From positions 1 through 38,954 of the forward strand of contig JAAAIG010000178.1 in NCBI GenBank assembly GCA_015852425.1: a DNA stretch of 38,954 nucleotides. The letters run 5' to 3'. Position numbers and translations under genes: made by a program. This DNA is from Gryganskiella cystojenkinii. Lineage: Eukaryota > Mortierellomycota > Mortierellomycetes > Mortierellales > Mortierellaceae. The notes under the pieces were generated by a model, which was not told where the DNA came from, searched no databases, and saw only the letters and a list, made by a program, of their open reading frames with translations. Below, piece after piece: positions 21,781 through 31,515 of the stretch (the first letter of the stretch is position 1; every line of letters begins with the position of its first letter).

Positions 21781-22344
21781 CTATTCTGGCTCAGTGGGTA
21801 AAAGATTTAACAATTGATTACGGAAGGTGGTTAATGTACCAATCAACTGGTCGGACTGGTTAATCACTAGTAGTACGTTTAGTGTGGAGTTGTCCGAGGG
21901 CTTGTGCATTGAGTTATGCTCAATACTTGGTACGACTGGCAGATTGTCTTGTACTGAAGGTTGCTTGGTGGCAGACACTGGGGGGGACGTTCTCGGTATA
22001 TAGGGGAATGATTCCCGCCTCCGTTTTGCATGAGGAAGGTCCTGTTTCCAGCCGTGGTGACTTGGGCGCATTGCGATTTCAGCAACCCTACATTGAGTAT
22101 AATGGCGTCGTAGATTGTTGTTCATAGTAAAACTTTTTCCACAGACGCAGACGTAATCCATGTTGTGAGCAGGATCTCTATTGAATGTCACTATCTTTCG
22201 AGAGTACGGGCATAGGATTGATATGGGAGTGTCCTTGTGATGACTGAGAATATGATTCCGCTGGCTTCTGCTCACTTTTGCGCCGTCAGTCGAAATTGGA
22301 CCTTTGGAACATATCGCGAAGGTACATAATGGGATACGAGGCAT
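21781..22344 (-). CDS. Small zinc-finger-like protein, function unknown
   Basis: A single 187-aa frame from an ATG with A at -3. Cys and His fall in two modules: C7-x4-C12-x18-H31-x3-H35 and C66-x1-C68-x12-H81-x3-C85. The second, in MDYVCVCGKSFTMNNNLRRH, has the hydrophobic pattern of a C2H2 finger (F72, L78), but one residue between the cysteines instead of two and a final Cys instead of His. A basic stretch (KRRRESF, near 109-115) could be a nuclear signal. The C-terminal 40 residues are hydrophobic and amphipathic (VLLVINQSDQLIGTLTTF), which suits dimerisation. It adjoins the relic island, so it may be a lineage-specific or decaying gene. A role in transcription is a guess. Confidence 0.6.
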   Translation of the reverse strand: MPRIPLCTFAICSKGPISTDGAKVSRSQRNHILSHHKDTPISILCPYSRKIVTFNRDPAHNMDYVCVCGKSFTMNNNLRRHYTQCRVAEIAMRPSHHGWKQDLPHAKRRRESFPYIPRTSPPVSATKQPSVQDNLPVVPSIEHNSMHKPSDNSTLNVLLVINQSDQLIGTLTTFRNQLLNLLPTEPE

Positions 22345-22465
22345 TATATGTTGCAGTTAAATGAAAAGACGAAAAAGACAGAAAAGATGCGAATTGGTTA
22401 TGAGAGGAGCCAAATGACTTTTTTTTTGTTGAGTAGTGGAATGTTGGAATGGACTGAAACCTTAC

Positions 22466-22600
22466 CCTTCGACATTGAATTTTGGTGGCAAAAATACTTT
22501 GTGCACGTTCACGTTCCGTGACTGTGTTTTCAATAACTGTCGACAACGCGTCAACCACTTTTGCCACCCATAATTCTTTTCCCACATCATCTGCATCAGT
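22466..22600 (-). other. Coding-like block with a splice donor, unassigned
   Basis: On the minus strand the block reads through GKELWVAKVVDALSTVIENT and ERERAQSIFATKIQCRR and ends at a good donor (GTAAGG at 22465). It could be an upstream exon of the zinc-finger gene, but no acceptor joins it in phase to that frame. It may be another fragment of the relic island. Confidence 0.3.
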
Positions 22601-22655
22601 CGCCTTCCCATTTGCTATCTCATCCTCACCGCATTTTACCCCCTCTGCACTTCAA

Positions 22656-22830
22656 CCCTGGCACCCGTATAGAGGGCCACGGACGTAGCAATGATGATTA
22701 CTACAGCTTCTAGCAGGACGGGTCCCGAGTGACAACATAAAGGAGATCTACAAGGTTGCAGACGAAAGGAGATTAGATACCGTGTGTACAAAAGGCCACA
22801 TGTGCAGCACGGCTCAATTGGGTGTTCAGA
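22656..22830 (+). repeat. Inverted repeat, copy A
   Basis: This segment matches the reverse complement of 25458-25665, with point differences, a 5-base insertion near its start and a 39-base gap. Shared landmarks are ACGTAGC..ATGATGATTAC, GGGTCCCGAGT, GAGATCTACA, GCAGACGAAAGG, GTGTGTACAAA and TTGGGTGTTCAG. It carries an in-frame TAG (TTC TAG CAG, where copy B has TAC) and an extra A in ACAAAAGG. Confidence 0.88.
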
Positions 22831-22831
22831 G

Positions 22832-23412
22832 GTTCCTAAGGACCTCAATGAGCGCGAGGGCTTCGCGGATCTAACGTGGGTATTCTTGCAGACTCCTTTG
22901 ACGATGTACATGTAAAGCCTAGTTGCCTAGAGATCTTTATCAGAACTGTCGAAGAAAGAAAGAACCAAGGAAAAGACTTGCTCTTAGAGCCCAAGGATAT
23001 GGGATGGCAAGCGGATGCTGTGGCCCTTCATGATAACCAACACCTGTTGTTGGTAGAAGCAGCGCAGCTGCACAACCCAGATATGAAGAAAAGGCGCCAG
23101 GACGAGTGGAAGCTAACACGAGCAATGATAGATCGCTGGATAAGTCAAGCTTGCGCCATCAGCAGCCTGGCCGTCCCACCCCGTGACTTGGCTGTTTTCG
23201 GCTACGCTTCTTTCAAGGCCGAAACGAAACTGCTGCGACTTGACCATCATGGTGTATTCCGTCTGCAACGGTTCGACCTTTTCATTATACCTCTTCGAAA
23301 AGAGGACTTTGGCGTCAAAATGAAGTCTGCTGTGACAAGCTGTCTCCAGCTTGCCACTTGGATCCGTGAGGAGATCACACGTCGGAGCCTGGCCAAGGAG
23401 ATACTTGATTAG
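22832..23412 (+). pseudogene. Frame-broken gene copy, unrecognised family, possibly nuclease-like
   Basis: The frame from 22832 reads VPKDLNEREGFADLTWVFLQ and stops at 22913. The neighbouring frame then stays open to 23412, reading SCLEIFIRTVEERKNQGKD and on. The change of frame near 22900 has no plausible intron, so this looks like a frameshift. The second part holds ADAVALHDNQHLLLVEAAQL, then a charged helix (RRQDEWKLTRAMIDRWI), AVFGYASFKAETKL and GVFRLQRFDLFIIPL, and ends REEITRRSLAKEILD. The D...LVEA arrangement followed by a strand-rich region recalls the core of PD-(D/E)XK nuclease folds common in expanded fungal families, but the lysine is absent and I cannot confirm it. It lies just after inverted repeat copy A, which probably formed its 5' part. 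Confidence 0.5.
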
Positions 23413-24357
23413 AGTCAGCGTATTTTGCTGAATGATGCTGTACCTAGCATTGAGAAGACTACACCCTCGCCCACCAACATCAAAGTACGAAAATAGTGAC
23501 TTTATCTAGTAAATTGAGCACCATCTCTGAATATCGGTTCATTACTTATGTCCCTTCAACTGCGTGAATGAGTTAGTGATGGAGCCAGCAATCAGTTCAG
23601 ATCTTCGCCTTCTCAACTCATCGATAGAAGACTTCTGGTCAATGATATCTAGGGGTGTATAAAAATATCGGCTGGTTGGCTTACCATTCAATGTTCAGAT
23701 TCCTTATGCCAAAGGGTCAATAGCAGACCCTACAACTTTTCAAGTGCTGTGTGGCGGGTGAGAGGCTTTTATTACTTGTCCTTTGCCCACATCAACACTG
23801 CGACAAAGAGCTGCAGTCCCATAAATACATTCTTCCATATCAAACTTCGTCTATGGTAATCCACCTGGCTCTTGCGTCTGGACTGTGTTCCTGCATGATG
23901 GCAACCTGCTAACGTCTTCCACATTCTTTACTCTGCATTTTTTTTGACGCCCCTCGTTGTCAATGAACAAAAAAAATATAAATACCTGAGGGAGACACAG
24001 CAACCAGCACAGCCAGGAGGGAGTTCAGATGGAGTAAGAGAAGAAGAAAAAAACAACTGGGCATGAATTTCAAGGCAGCCGTAGTCTTCCCTCCCTTCGC
24101 GCCTAGACTATCATCATATCAATGACAGAAGAGTTCTTCACTCCGCGATTCTTGCTTCCCTGAAAGCATGAAAATTCTCTGTTATTTGTAGTGCTTCTCT
24201 ATTTGTTTGGGTATCACGAGGTCAAGCGCTACTCTAAAATGGCTCCAAAGTTGTGTCCGAGACCTGTGGAGTCGCTCCTGGAGTTGAGACTTCATGAGGC
24301 TCTGGATCCTGATATCATACCCTGTTGCATTCATGCGGATTTACTCTATACTACAAT
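23413..24357. other. Region without a recognised gene inside the relic island
   Basis: AT-rich sequence with a TATAAATA-like stretch near 23978. No long coding frame was found, and no terminal repeats or transposase motifs were seen. Confidence 0.45.
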
Positions 24358-24700
24358 TTACCGAAGAATTGTCAGAGTTGGGTTGGTCCTGAGTGCCTCA
24401 GACAGCGCCTGAGCTCCGATGTCTCCGATCTGGTTCTTTCCCCACAAGATGTCCTCATCGTAACCTGAGTTGGTCCTGAGTGCCTCCAATAGCACCTGAC
24501 CTCCGCTGTCTCCGATCAAGTTGTGGCACAAATCTAGGGCGGACAGAGCTGAGCTGGACTTAAGAGTGTCTGACAGCGCCCGGGCTCCATTGTCTACCAT
24601 CGATACCCAAAGGTCAAAACAGTCAGAGTCGAGTTGGTCTTGAGTGCCTCAGCCAGGGTTTGAACACCATTATTAGCTCTATTTTTTTTTGCCGCCAAGC
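24358..24700 (-). pseudogene. Leucine-rich-repeat remnant (ribonuclease-inhibitor type)
   Basis: On the minus strand, fragments in two frames show the repeat pattern (N/D)xGxxxLxxxLxxNxxLxxL. Examples are NGVQTLAEALKTNSTLTVL, then (after a frame break near 24600) NGARALSDTLKSSSALSALD, IGDSGGQVLLEALRTNS and IGDIGAQALSEALRTNPTL. The repeats are about 28 residues long, as in RNI-type LRRs of NLR-like and cytosolic LRR proteins. No start codon, nucleotide-binding domain or complete frame remains. Upstream (24700-24850) a charged block (ARQAQEERDREEEEEQAG) may be part of the same lost gene. Confidence 0.72.
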
Positions 24701-25351
24701 ACCATTGTGACCACATGTTCACCTTTTCTCTTGCTTCTTTCCTGCTGGTTCCGACTCTTGTAAAGTGCAAAATCGGGCTTGATCCCTGCTTGTTCTTCTT
24801 CTTCTTCTCGATCTCGTTCCTCTTGCGCTTGCCGAGCAAAAGCCTTTTGCCCTTTCAGCCTGGATTCTTTTGATGTGTACTTTCAGCATAACCATTGCAT
24901 CACTGGTTCCAAAAAACGATGATGGGGTTCCCACTCTGTTACTCGAATGGGATTCGCGGACAATGATGAAAATTTACGATCAGACCATTCTTTCTACTTA
25001 TTGATGAGGTCTAGATGATCTCAAGAACGATGTTAATGACTCTTTCCAAGGGTCTACAGGAAGCAGCAGACATGGACTGCGGCACAGCCTTCGGAGGTTT
25101 CCCGGTAATGATGCTTTTTCGACTTTGGGCAGCTGGGACCAATCAACAAATATGTTGATATCAAGGTCTGGATGTATGGATCTTTTGCAAGCCTGCCGAC
25201 AGTCCGAGGATCGATCCAGGATTCAAATCTATGCTTGACGATATCAGAAGGGGGACTCTCACCGAAACCCTTTTTTTTTCTTGTGAAAGGTCCCTCGCAG
25301 GCATGGAGTTTATTTTTTGCTTGTGAGCTTAACGTGACACCGGTTGGGTGC

Positions 25352-26040
25352 TCAGGTAGAACGAACGATATAATAAAATGCTTGTGCACCACACTCAGTC
25401 CCTGTCCAAGGACGGTTTCCTCCTGTATTCTTTTTCACAGCCCGCAACCACGCGTCACTGAACACCCAATTGGGCCGTGCTGCAGATGTGGCCTTTGTAC
25501 ACACAGCATCTAATCTCCAACGTTCAAATCCGTCGTTCCCAGTATGCTTGCTTGATCCTTTCGTCTGCGACCCTGTAGATCTCCCTCACGTCTGTGACTC
25601 GGGACCTGTCCTGGTAGAAACGGTTGTAATCATCATGGCTACGTCCCTCCGCACGGGTACCAGGGGTCTCAAGTCTGGCACATTTGCTCACAGCAGTGAT
25701 TCCAAAAGCTTTTCCCCATGGTGCGGTCTTCGAACAGCGCCTGTTCCAAAGACCTTCTCGTCCGTAATCCTCGATGCTCGAAATAAATCGATCGACCATG
25801 ATATCCGCGATGCCCTGACTTGCTCGATATAAATTCTTGATCTTGTCCGCAAAGCTGGCCGGTACCAGCCCATGATGGAGATCGACCACAGACCAGCGCG
25901 TTAACGCTTCTGGACCGTACCTTCGTTTTCCCTTGTTATTGCCGCTCTTGACTCGACTTCGCTCTCCCGGTCTTGGTCCTGGTCTTGACTTGAATAGCTC
26001 GACGGGGCTCCCACTGGAACCATGGCCGACGTATTTTTTC
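25352..26040 (-). pseudogene. Decayed copy of an unrecognised protein family containing inverted repeat copy B
   Basis: Read on the minus strand, a frame runs from about 26038 to 25524, through KKYVGHGSSGSPVELFKSRP, YGPEALTRWSVVDLHHGLVP, SFADKIKNLYRASQGIADIM and TDVREIYRVADERIKQAYW. It stops at TGA just after ERRI. The neighbouring frame continues at once (RWRLDAVCTK, ARPNWVFSDAWLRAVKKN) to TGA at 25352. One extra T in ATTTGAAC at the junction explains the break. Copy A, which lacks 39 bases here, runs straight from VADER into RLDTVCTK, supporting one original frame. No start codon context, promoter or named domain is visible. The product family is unknown to me. Confidence 0.55.
25458..25665 (-). 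repeat. Inverted repeat, copy B
   Basis: The minus strand here matches 22656-22830 (copy A). Copy B carries about 40 bases absent from copy A, between GCAGACGAAAGG and GAGATTAGAT. The two copies face opposite ways and are about 2.6 kb apart. Confidence 0.88.
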
Positions 26041-26577
26041 AGATATACGTTAAGCCTGAGTTAATTCGCTCATGGGCATGGATGCGAAGGAACACTGGCT
26101 TGTGTTCCTTGAAGGCACTGGAATGACCGTGTCTAGTCAGCAAGTCATGTTTGTTACTTAGTGAAGAACAATCCACCTGGGATTCAGCCCTGGCTACTTT
26201 TTTTTTTTTTAGGTCGACCTCGTTAGTGCCCCTGAATCGCAGAAGATAGAAAACGACAAAGTTGTGCAAACGAAGCAAAGTTTAATCTTGATGCACCGAC
26301 GTCATTTTCGAAAAAATCGATATTTATTGGGCGTCTCGAAGATCATCAAAAAGTTGTACACCTTGTTATTTTCCTTCCTTACTTCCTTCTTTTCTTCCTC
26401 CCTTGCTTCTCCTTTCCCTCCTTGCTCCTTTTCTTTGAATCTTCTCATCTCTCAAATAACCTTACTTCTCTTCCTTCATATTCTTCACAACTTCCATTCT
26501 CCTTCCACTCCTCGTACCACCGTAACCACTATTCCCACACATACCCATACACACAGCTCACACCCAGATTCCGTAGA
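26041..26577. promoter_or_regulatory. Upstream region of the trehalose gene
   Basis: It holds a CT-rich leader (about 26370-26520), typical of the plus-strand genes here. One CCCCT pentamer (stress-response-element core) lies at 26229-26233. A single pentamer is weak evidence for stress control. Confidence 0.35.
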
Positions 26578-29403
26578 ATGATGTCCGTAGCACAACAACA
26601 ACAACCACAGCCTTCCTCGACCTCGTCATCAGAACAACAAGAAGAACTCAGGCTCTTGGTCGTTTCGAACCGTTTACCTGTGACAATCACGAAAGATGCT
26701 TCCTCGGGTCAATACCAATACAAGATGTCCTCCGGTGGACTCGTCTCGGCTCTCTCAGGCTTAAAAAAAATGATGAGATTTAAGTGGATAGGGTGGCCTG
26801 GTATCAACATCCCCGAGGAAGATCGAGCCCTGGTCCGAAAAGAGTTGATGGAGAAACACTCGTGTCTGCCAGTCTTTATTGACGACGATATCGCGGACCG
26901 ACATTATAACGGATTCTCGAACAGGTACGTATAACAAAAATCAAAAATATCGAAAAAGAATGTCCTTTTCAAGCACTTGGGGTTATTTTATAGTAACTGT
27001 CGCTCTTCCTTATATTTTTTTTTTCTTTCTTGTTTCTAGTATCCTCTGGCCTTTGTTCCATTACCATCCTGGTGAGATCTCGTTCGATGAGGAGGACTGG
27101 GCTGCTTACCAACAAGCAAACTCTCTCTTTGCCAAGGCTATCTCGGAGATTGTCAGGGACGGTGATCTTGTCTGGGTTCAGGATTATCATCTAATGCTGT
27201 TGCCAAAGCTCTTGCGTGAAGAGGTCAGTGTCGACCAAGTGGGCCAGCCATCAAGGAACATCAAGATTGGTTTCTTTTTGCACACTCCCTTCCCTAGTAG
27301 TGAAGTTTACAGGTAAAACAATCTCCATTCTCACAACTGGCTTGATGCACGGGTAACTCTATGATGTCATAATTGCATGATTGATGTGGTATTGAAACTG
27401 ACGATGTCATTTCTACGCTATCTTTTTTTGTTCACAGAATCCTTCCTGTCCGCAAAGAGATCTTACTCGGTGTCCTGCACTCGGATCTGATTGGATTCCA
27501 CACATACGATTATGCACGACACTTCCTCTCCTCCTGCACTCGAATCCTTGGTCTCTCGACCATGCCAAACGGCGTTGATTTCGAGGGACGGTATGCGCAC
27601 GTTGGCACATTCCCTATCGGGATCGACCCCGAAAAGTTTGCCGATGGACTCAAAGAACCTTCCGTTATTACCCGGATCCAATCTTTGCGTGAAAAGTTCA
27701 AGGGCGTCAAGCTGATCGTTGGTGTCGATCGCTTGGATTATATCAAGGGAGTCCCCCAAAAGATGCATGCCCTGGAAGTCTTTCTTTCAGAACACCCGGA
27801 ATGGATCGGTAAAGTCGTCCTAGTCCAGGTCGCCGTCCCCTCGAGACAGGATGTGGAAGAGTACCAGAGTTTAAGAGCGGTCGTGAACGAGTTGGTAGGC
27901 CGGATCAATGGCATGTATGGCACGATAGAGTTTCAACCTATTCATTTCTTGCACAAGTCGGTCAACTTTGAGGAGCTTGTTGCGCTCTATGCGGTCTCGG
28001 ATGTTTGTCTGATCTCGAGTACCCGTGATGGAATGAACCTCGTCAGTTATGAATACATCTGTTGTCAACAGGATAACCACGGAGTCATGATTCTGAGCGA
28101 ATTCGCTGGTGCTGCTCAGAGCTTGAATGGTAAGCTTGGAAAACAAACAACACTCCAGACTATCGGTGAATGACTTGGGGGGTTTCTTGGTTTTCACTGT
28201 TTCGAATCGCATGTGATCAACCTCCCTCTACAAAGCATGTGTTCACCTCTTTTTCTTATCTTAACTGTTTCACTTAGGCTCGATCATTGTCAACCCATGG
28301 AATACTGGCGAGCTGGCGAATGCGATCTATGATGCCGTCACAATGCCTGAGGATTTGAGAAAGAGCAACCATCAAAAACTGTTCCGTTACGTCAACAAGT
28401 ACACGGCTGCATACTGGGGACTGAGTTTTGTGAACGAGCTCCGAAGGGTATCTGAGGAGTCGGATCATCGACTGGCCTTGCCAAAGTTGACGACTGATCG
28501 AGTTCTGGAGGCTAGGCGCGAGTCAACCAAGAACAAGGTCATCTTTTTTGATTATGACGGTACTCTGACGGCTATCCACAAGCATCCGGAGTTTGGTAAA
28601 GACATAGCTCTTTTTAACGTTTTTTTTTTTTTTTTTTAGCGAACCCCGCGAGTCATACGATCGAGTACCTGAAATCGCTGGCTGCTCAACCCAACACGTT
28701 TGTTTACATCCTGTCTGGTCGTGACCGAACACATTTGGAAGCTTGGTTCGGTGACTGCAATGTGGGTCTGTCTGCTGAGCACGGTTGCTTTTACAAGCAC
28801 CCCGCGTCGGTCTCCAAATTAATCAAGCACGGATCCCAGGCGAGTGCTCATGACCCCACCATGATGGTCAAGGATGCTGGTAATGGATGGTACCGATCCG
28901 TTGATCAAGTCGATGCCAGCTGGCGAGAGACGATCCGACCTCTTTTCAAGCATTACACGGATCGTACCCCAGGAAGTTTTATTGAAGAAAAAGAGATCAA
29001 CATGACTTGGCATTACCGTGAGGCGGATCCGGAATTTGGTACCTGGCAAGCGACCGAGTTGCAAGTCAATCTCGAAAAGTTGTTGGCCCATATGGCACTG
29101 TCGATCATTCTCGGCAACAAGACCTTGGAGTTGCGACCGAGCAGTATTGACAAGTCGACGAGCGTGAAGGCGATCTTGAAGGACATTCAGGCGGATATTG
29201 GATCTGTGGACTTCATCCTATGTGTCGGGGATGGCAAGACGGATGAGGCCGTGTTCTCTTGTTTGGGCAACGAGTCAATTGTAGGTCCCGACATCAAGGA
29301 TCTCATCACCTGTACGGTCGGTCAGAAGCAAACAGAAGCCAAGTTCTATCTTGCGGATGTGCCCGAGGTCGAGTCGTTGCTTGCGGGTCTATCGATCTCG
29401 TAG
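26578..29403 (+). CDS. Bifunctional trehalose-6-phosphate synthase/phosphatase
   Basis: The N-terminal half joins glucose from UDP-glucose to glucose-6-phosphate; the C-terminal half would release trehalose. Trehalose protects against heat and drying and serves as a reserve. Exons 26578-26924, 27040-27312, 27438-28129, 28278-28595 and 28640-29403 give 797 aa. Synthase (GT20) landmarks: VVSNRLPV (28-35), GWPG, LFHYHPGEI, VWVQDYHLMLLP, GFFLHTPFPSSEVYR, FPIGIDP, VGVDRLDYIKG and STRDGMNLVSYEY. Phosphatase landmarks: FFDYDGTLT with the nucleophile Asp529, YILSGRD, and VGDGKTDEAVF at 740-750. In the last, the usual GDD is GDG (Asp741, Gly742). The first 20 residues are Gln/Ser-rich. Exon 5 follows a T-run of about 19. 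Two adjacent ATGs (26578 and 26581) could start translation. The synthase domain looks complete. Confidence 0.97.
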
Positions 29404-29422
29404 ATGATGCCCACTTAAAAGT

Positions 29423-29428
29423 CACGTG
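29423..29428. promoter_or_regulatory. CACGTG palindrome in the 95-base spacer
   Basis: An E-box (bound by basic helix-loop-helix factors such as Cbf1/Pho4 in yeast) in the short gap between the trehalose gene and the UBE3D-like gene. It is the clearest candidate control site for the downstream gene. Function is inferred from sequence only. Confidence 0.35.
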
Positions 29429-29451
29429 CAATCATCCCCATTTTCCGATAA

Positions 29452-29457
29452 AATAAA
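29452..29457 (+). terminator. Likely polyadenylation signal of the trehalose gene
   Basis: AATAAA about 49 bases after the stop and only 42 bases before the next start codon, so the 3' end of one mRNA must overlap the promoter or leader of the next. Confidence 0.45.
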
Positions 29458-29498
29458 GTAAACGGCGCGATTCGTTTTGCCTGCATTTTTCATTGACA

Positions 29499-31417
29499 AT
29501 GTCGCCTCCTATCCCTCCAACAGAAACAATCAAGTACCACGCCGAGTATCACTCCAAGATCAATGCCGTCACTCTCTCAGTTCAGGTGCCACCCTTAGGA
29601 CTCGGCTGCAGGATCGGACCCGAGGCGATTGATCTGATTCCTCGCCCGCAGACCCAGCACCAACATGAACAGCCCTCGCCTTCGTCCACTCTCAGCGTCA
29701 AAATGCCAGCCCTGATCATGCCCACCAGGACGACATTAGACCCTTCCTCTGGGAAATCGTCCATGCTTACGCTCAAGCTAACTGCCATGCCCTCGATTCA
29801 ATCCCTCTCCCTGTCATCGACAATGGCAGGCGAGTTTCCTGCCGCACCCCTACCGGCCTCCAAACTTCAAGGATTGCAAAACATTGGTTGTGGATGTTGT
29901 GGGAACCTGCTCCTTAATAAAACGGACAAGGATGATGCAAGCAAGGGCGACATAAGCAAGGATGCCACGGCTGTGAAGGGGCCGATCCACAGAGTCGTCG
30001 ACTTGCCTTCAGAACATTGGCAGGAACTGGTTGACTGCTGGATGTGCCACGAAGAGGACTTCACAGAGTTGCGGGAGGGTGATCTGGGTGCGAGATTAGG
30101 ACAGGCACTAGTAGGAGGGACTTATCTCTTGATACATGCTGGGAATGTGGACCAGGACACGGTTGCGATTGAACAGGATGCTCGAGCAATTGATGTAAGT
30201 ACTCCAAAGTCCTTTGTAATACGGATCAACTACAACTCTTTCCTCCCACCATACATCGTGCACCGTTTCTCTTACAATACGGACTATTAGAAGGCCGGTG
30301 TCTTGAGCTACTGATTACCGTGTCGATACTCCAGTCCAACATTAATTCACAAAAAAGGAGGATAGGTCCCTGATTTATCCTCTTTTTTGCTATCTTGCCA
30401 GGTCATATTGACTACAATTGTTCAGATATGAGCTATGTGTATAGCAATATTCCCCCTTTCTTTACTTTACCTTCATCGACTATGTTATTTAACTCGTGTG
30501 TATCGCGACATCCCATTCGTTACTAATAACTTTTGTTATTGGAATATTGACTGTATTTCTAGTGGAGCAGAGGCGTCAAGAGGAGATGGAGACCCCTATC
30601 GTGTTCAAGATGTCTCTCGCCTGTGGGCGATGGGTGGTACCAGTCCAGGAAGGAAGACGGAACGGATCTCGAGATGATTCAGGTCAAATTTCACAAGTAC
30701 ATGGTGGACTATCATGGATACAACGAGACCTCACAACAACAGCTCACAGTCCCAAGGCAGCGATTCGCTGCTTATGTGGCGGCCGAGATCTTTGAATCGG
30801 CAAGACACCATGCGACATATAGATTTATTGTTCAGGATCGACTCTCTGGTCGTGATATGATGCTGGTGAGTCTCCCTTGGATCAATGTTGCTAAGTCCTG
30901 TGTGTGTTCTTTTACAAGAAGAAAAGAAATATTTTGTACGTCCAATTGACTTTTTGCTCGCGTCTTTTTCTCAAAGCTCTGGATGTTAAACTGGGACTCA
31001 ACTATTATCACGAACCTGGAGCCAGTTCAGGACGAGCATATTTATTGGGACAGTTCTCTCGGCGCGGACCTGCCGGTGTTGCAACATATGAGTCAGGAAC
31101 AGGGGACTTCAACAACGAGAGTGTCGAATGTATCAGTGGGACAAAAGGTCATGAAGGTACTGTATCTGAAAGCCATCCCAGAAGAAGACAGGGATATCTC
31201 CGGTGACAAGAGGAGTGATCCGTCAAAGGAAGAGGTCCTCTGGGATCGGTGGCGAGGTGATCCAGGGGTAGAGAGACTCGAGTTTCAAGAGAGATTGGTG
31301 TTGGGGTTGTTGACGATGCTGGATCAGAGTTCGAGTTGTCTCCCACCGGACTTGAATGGTGCCGCATCTGCTGTCCTGGCCATGGAGGGGATGCACGTTG
31401 GTTCTTTTGAGATATAA
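29499..31417 (+). CDS. UBE3D/Ipa1-like E2-binding HECT-like protein
   Basis: Relatives bind ubiquitin-conjugating enzymes: human UBE3D binds UBE2C, and yeast Ipa1 is linked to mRNA 3'-end processing. Exons 29499-30194, 30563-30865 and 30977-31417 give 479 aa from an ATG with A at -3. Likely zinc ligands are IGCGCCGN (Cys131, 133, 134) and PLSCSRC (Cys246, Cys249). The family signature DLPSEHWQELVDCWMCHEED spans about 167-187. VPRQRFAAYVAAEIFES and ATYRFIVQD lead to LWMLNWDSTIIT at the exon 2-3 join, the hydrophobic strand typical of the family. Intron 1 (368 bases) is longer than most here; exon 2 was placed so that the CSRC frame is kept. The C-terminal helix region (LEFQERLVLGLLTMLDQ) is complete. 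The gene may depend on signals in the 95-base gap behind the trehalose gene. Confidence 0.87.
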
Positions 31418-31423
31418 ACTGAA

Positions 31424-31429
31424 AATAAA
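31424..31429 (+). terminator. Likely polyadenylation signal of the UBE3D-like gene
   Basis: AATAAA just after the stop codon, in an A-rich stretch that reaches the 3' end of the convergent small gene. Confidence 0.35.
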
Positions 31430-31515
31430 AATAGAGAAATAAATATCCTCACTCTTGTGCACCCTCAATCCATGAAGATAATGTCCTCGTTGACCGAAAT
31501 TGAGGGGTATTCTTC

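Noticed and set aside
22656..25665. Inverted repeats as ends of a DNA transposon
   Set aside because: The repeats are coding-like and internal, with no terminal inverted ends, target duplications or transposase between them.
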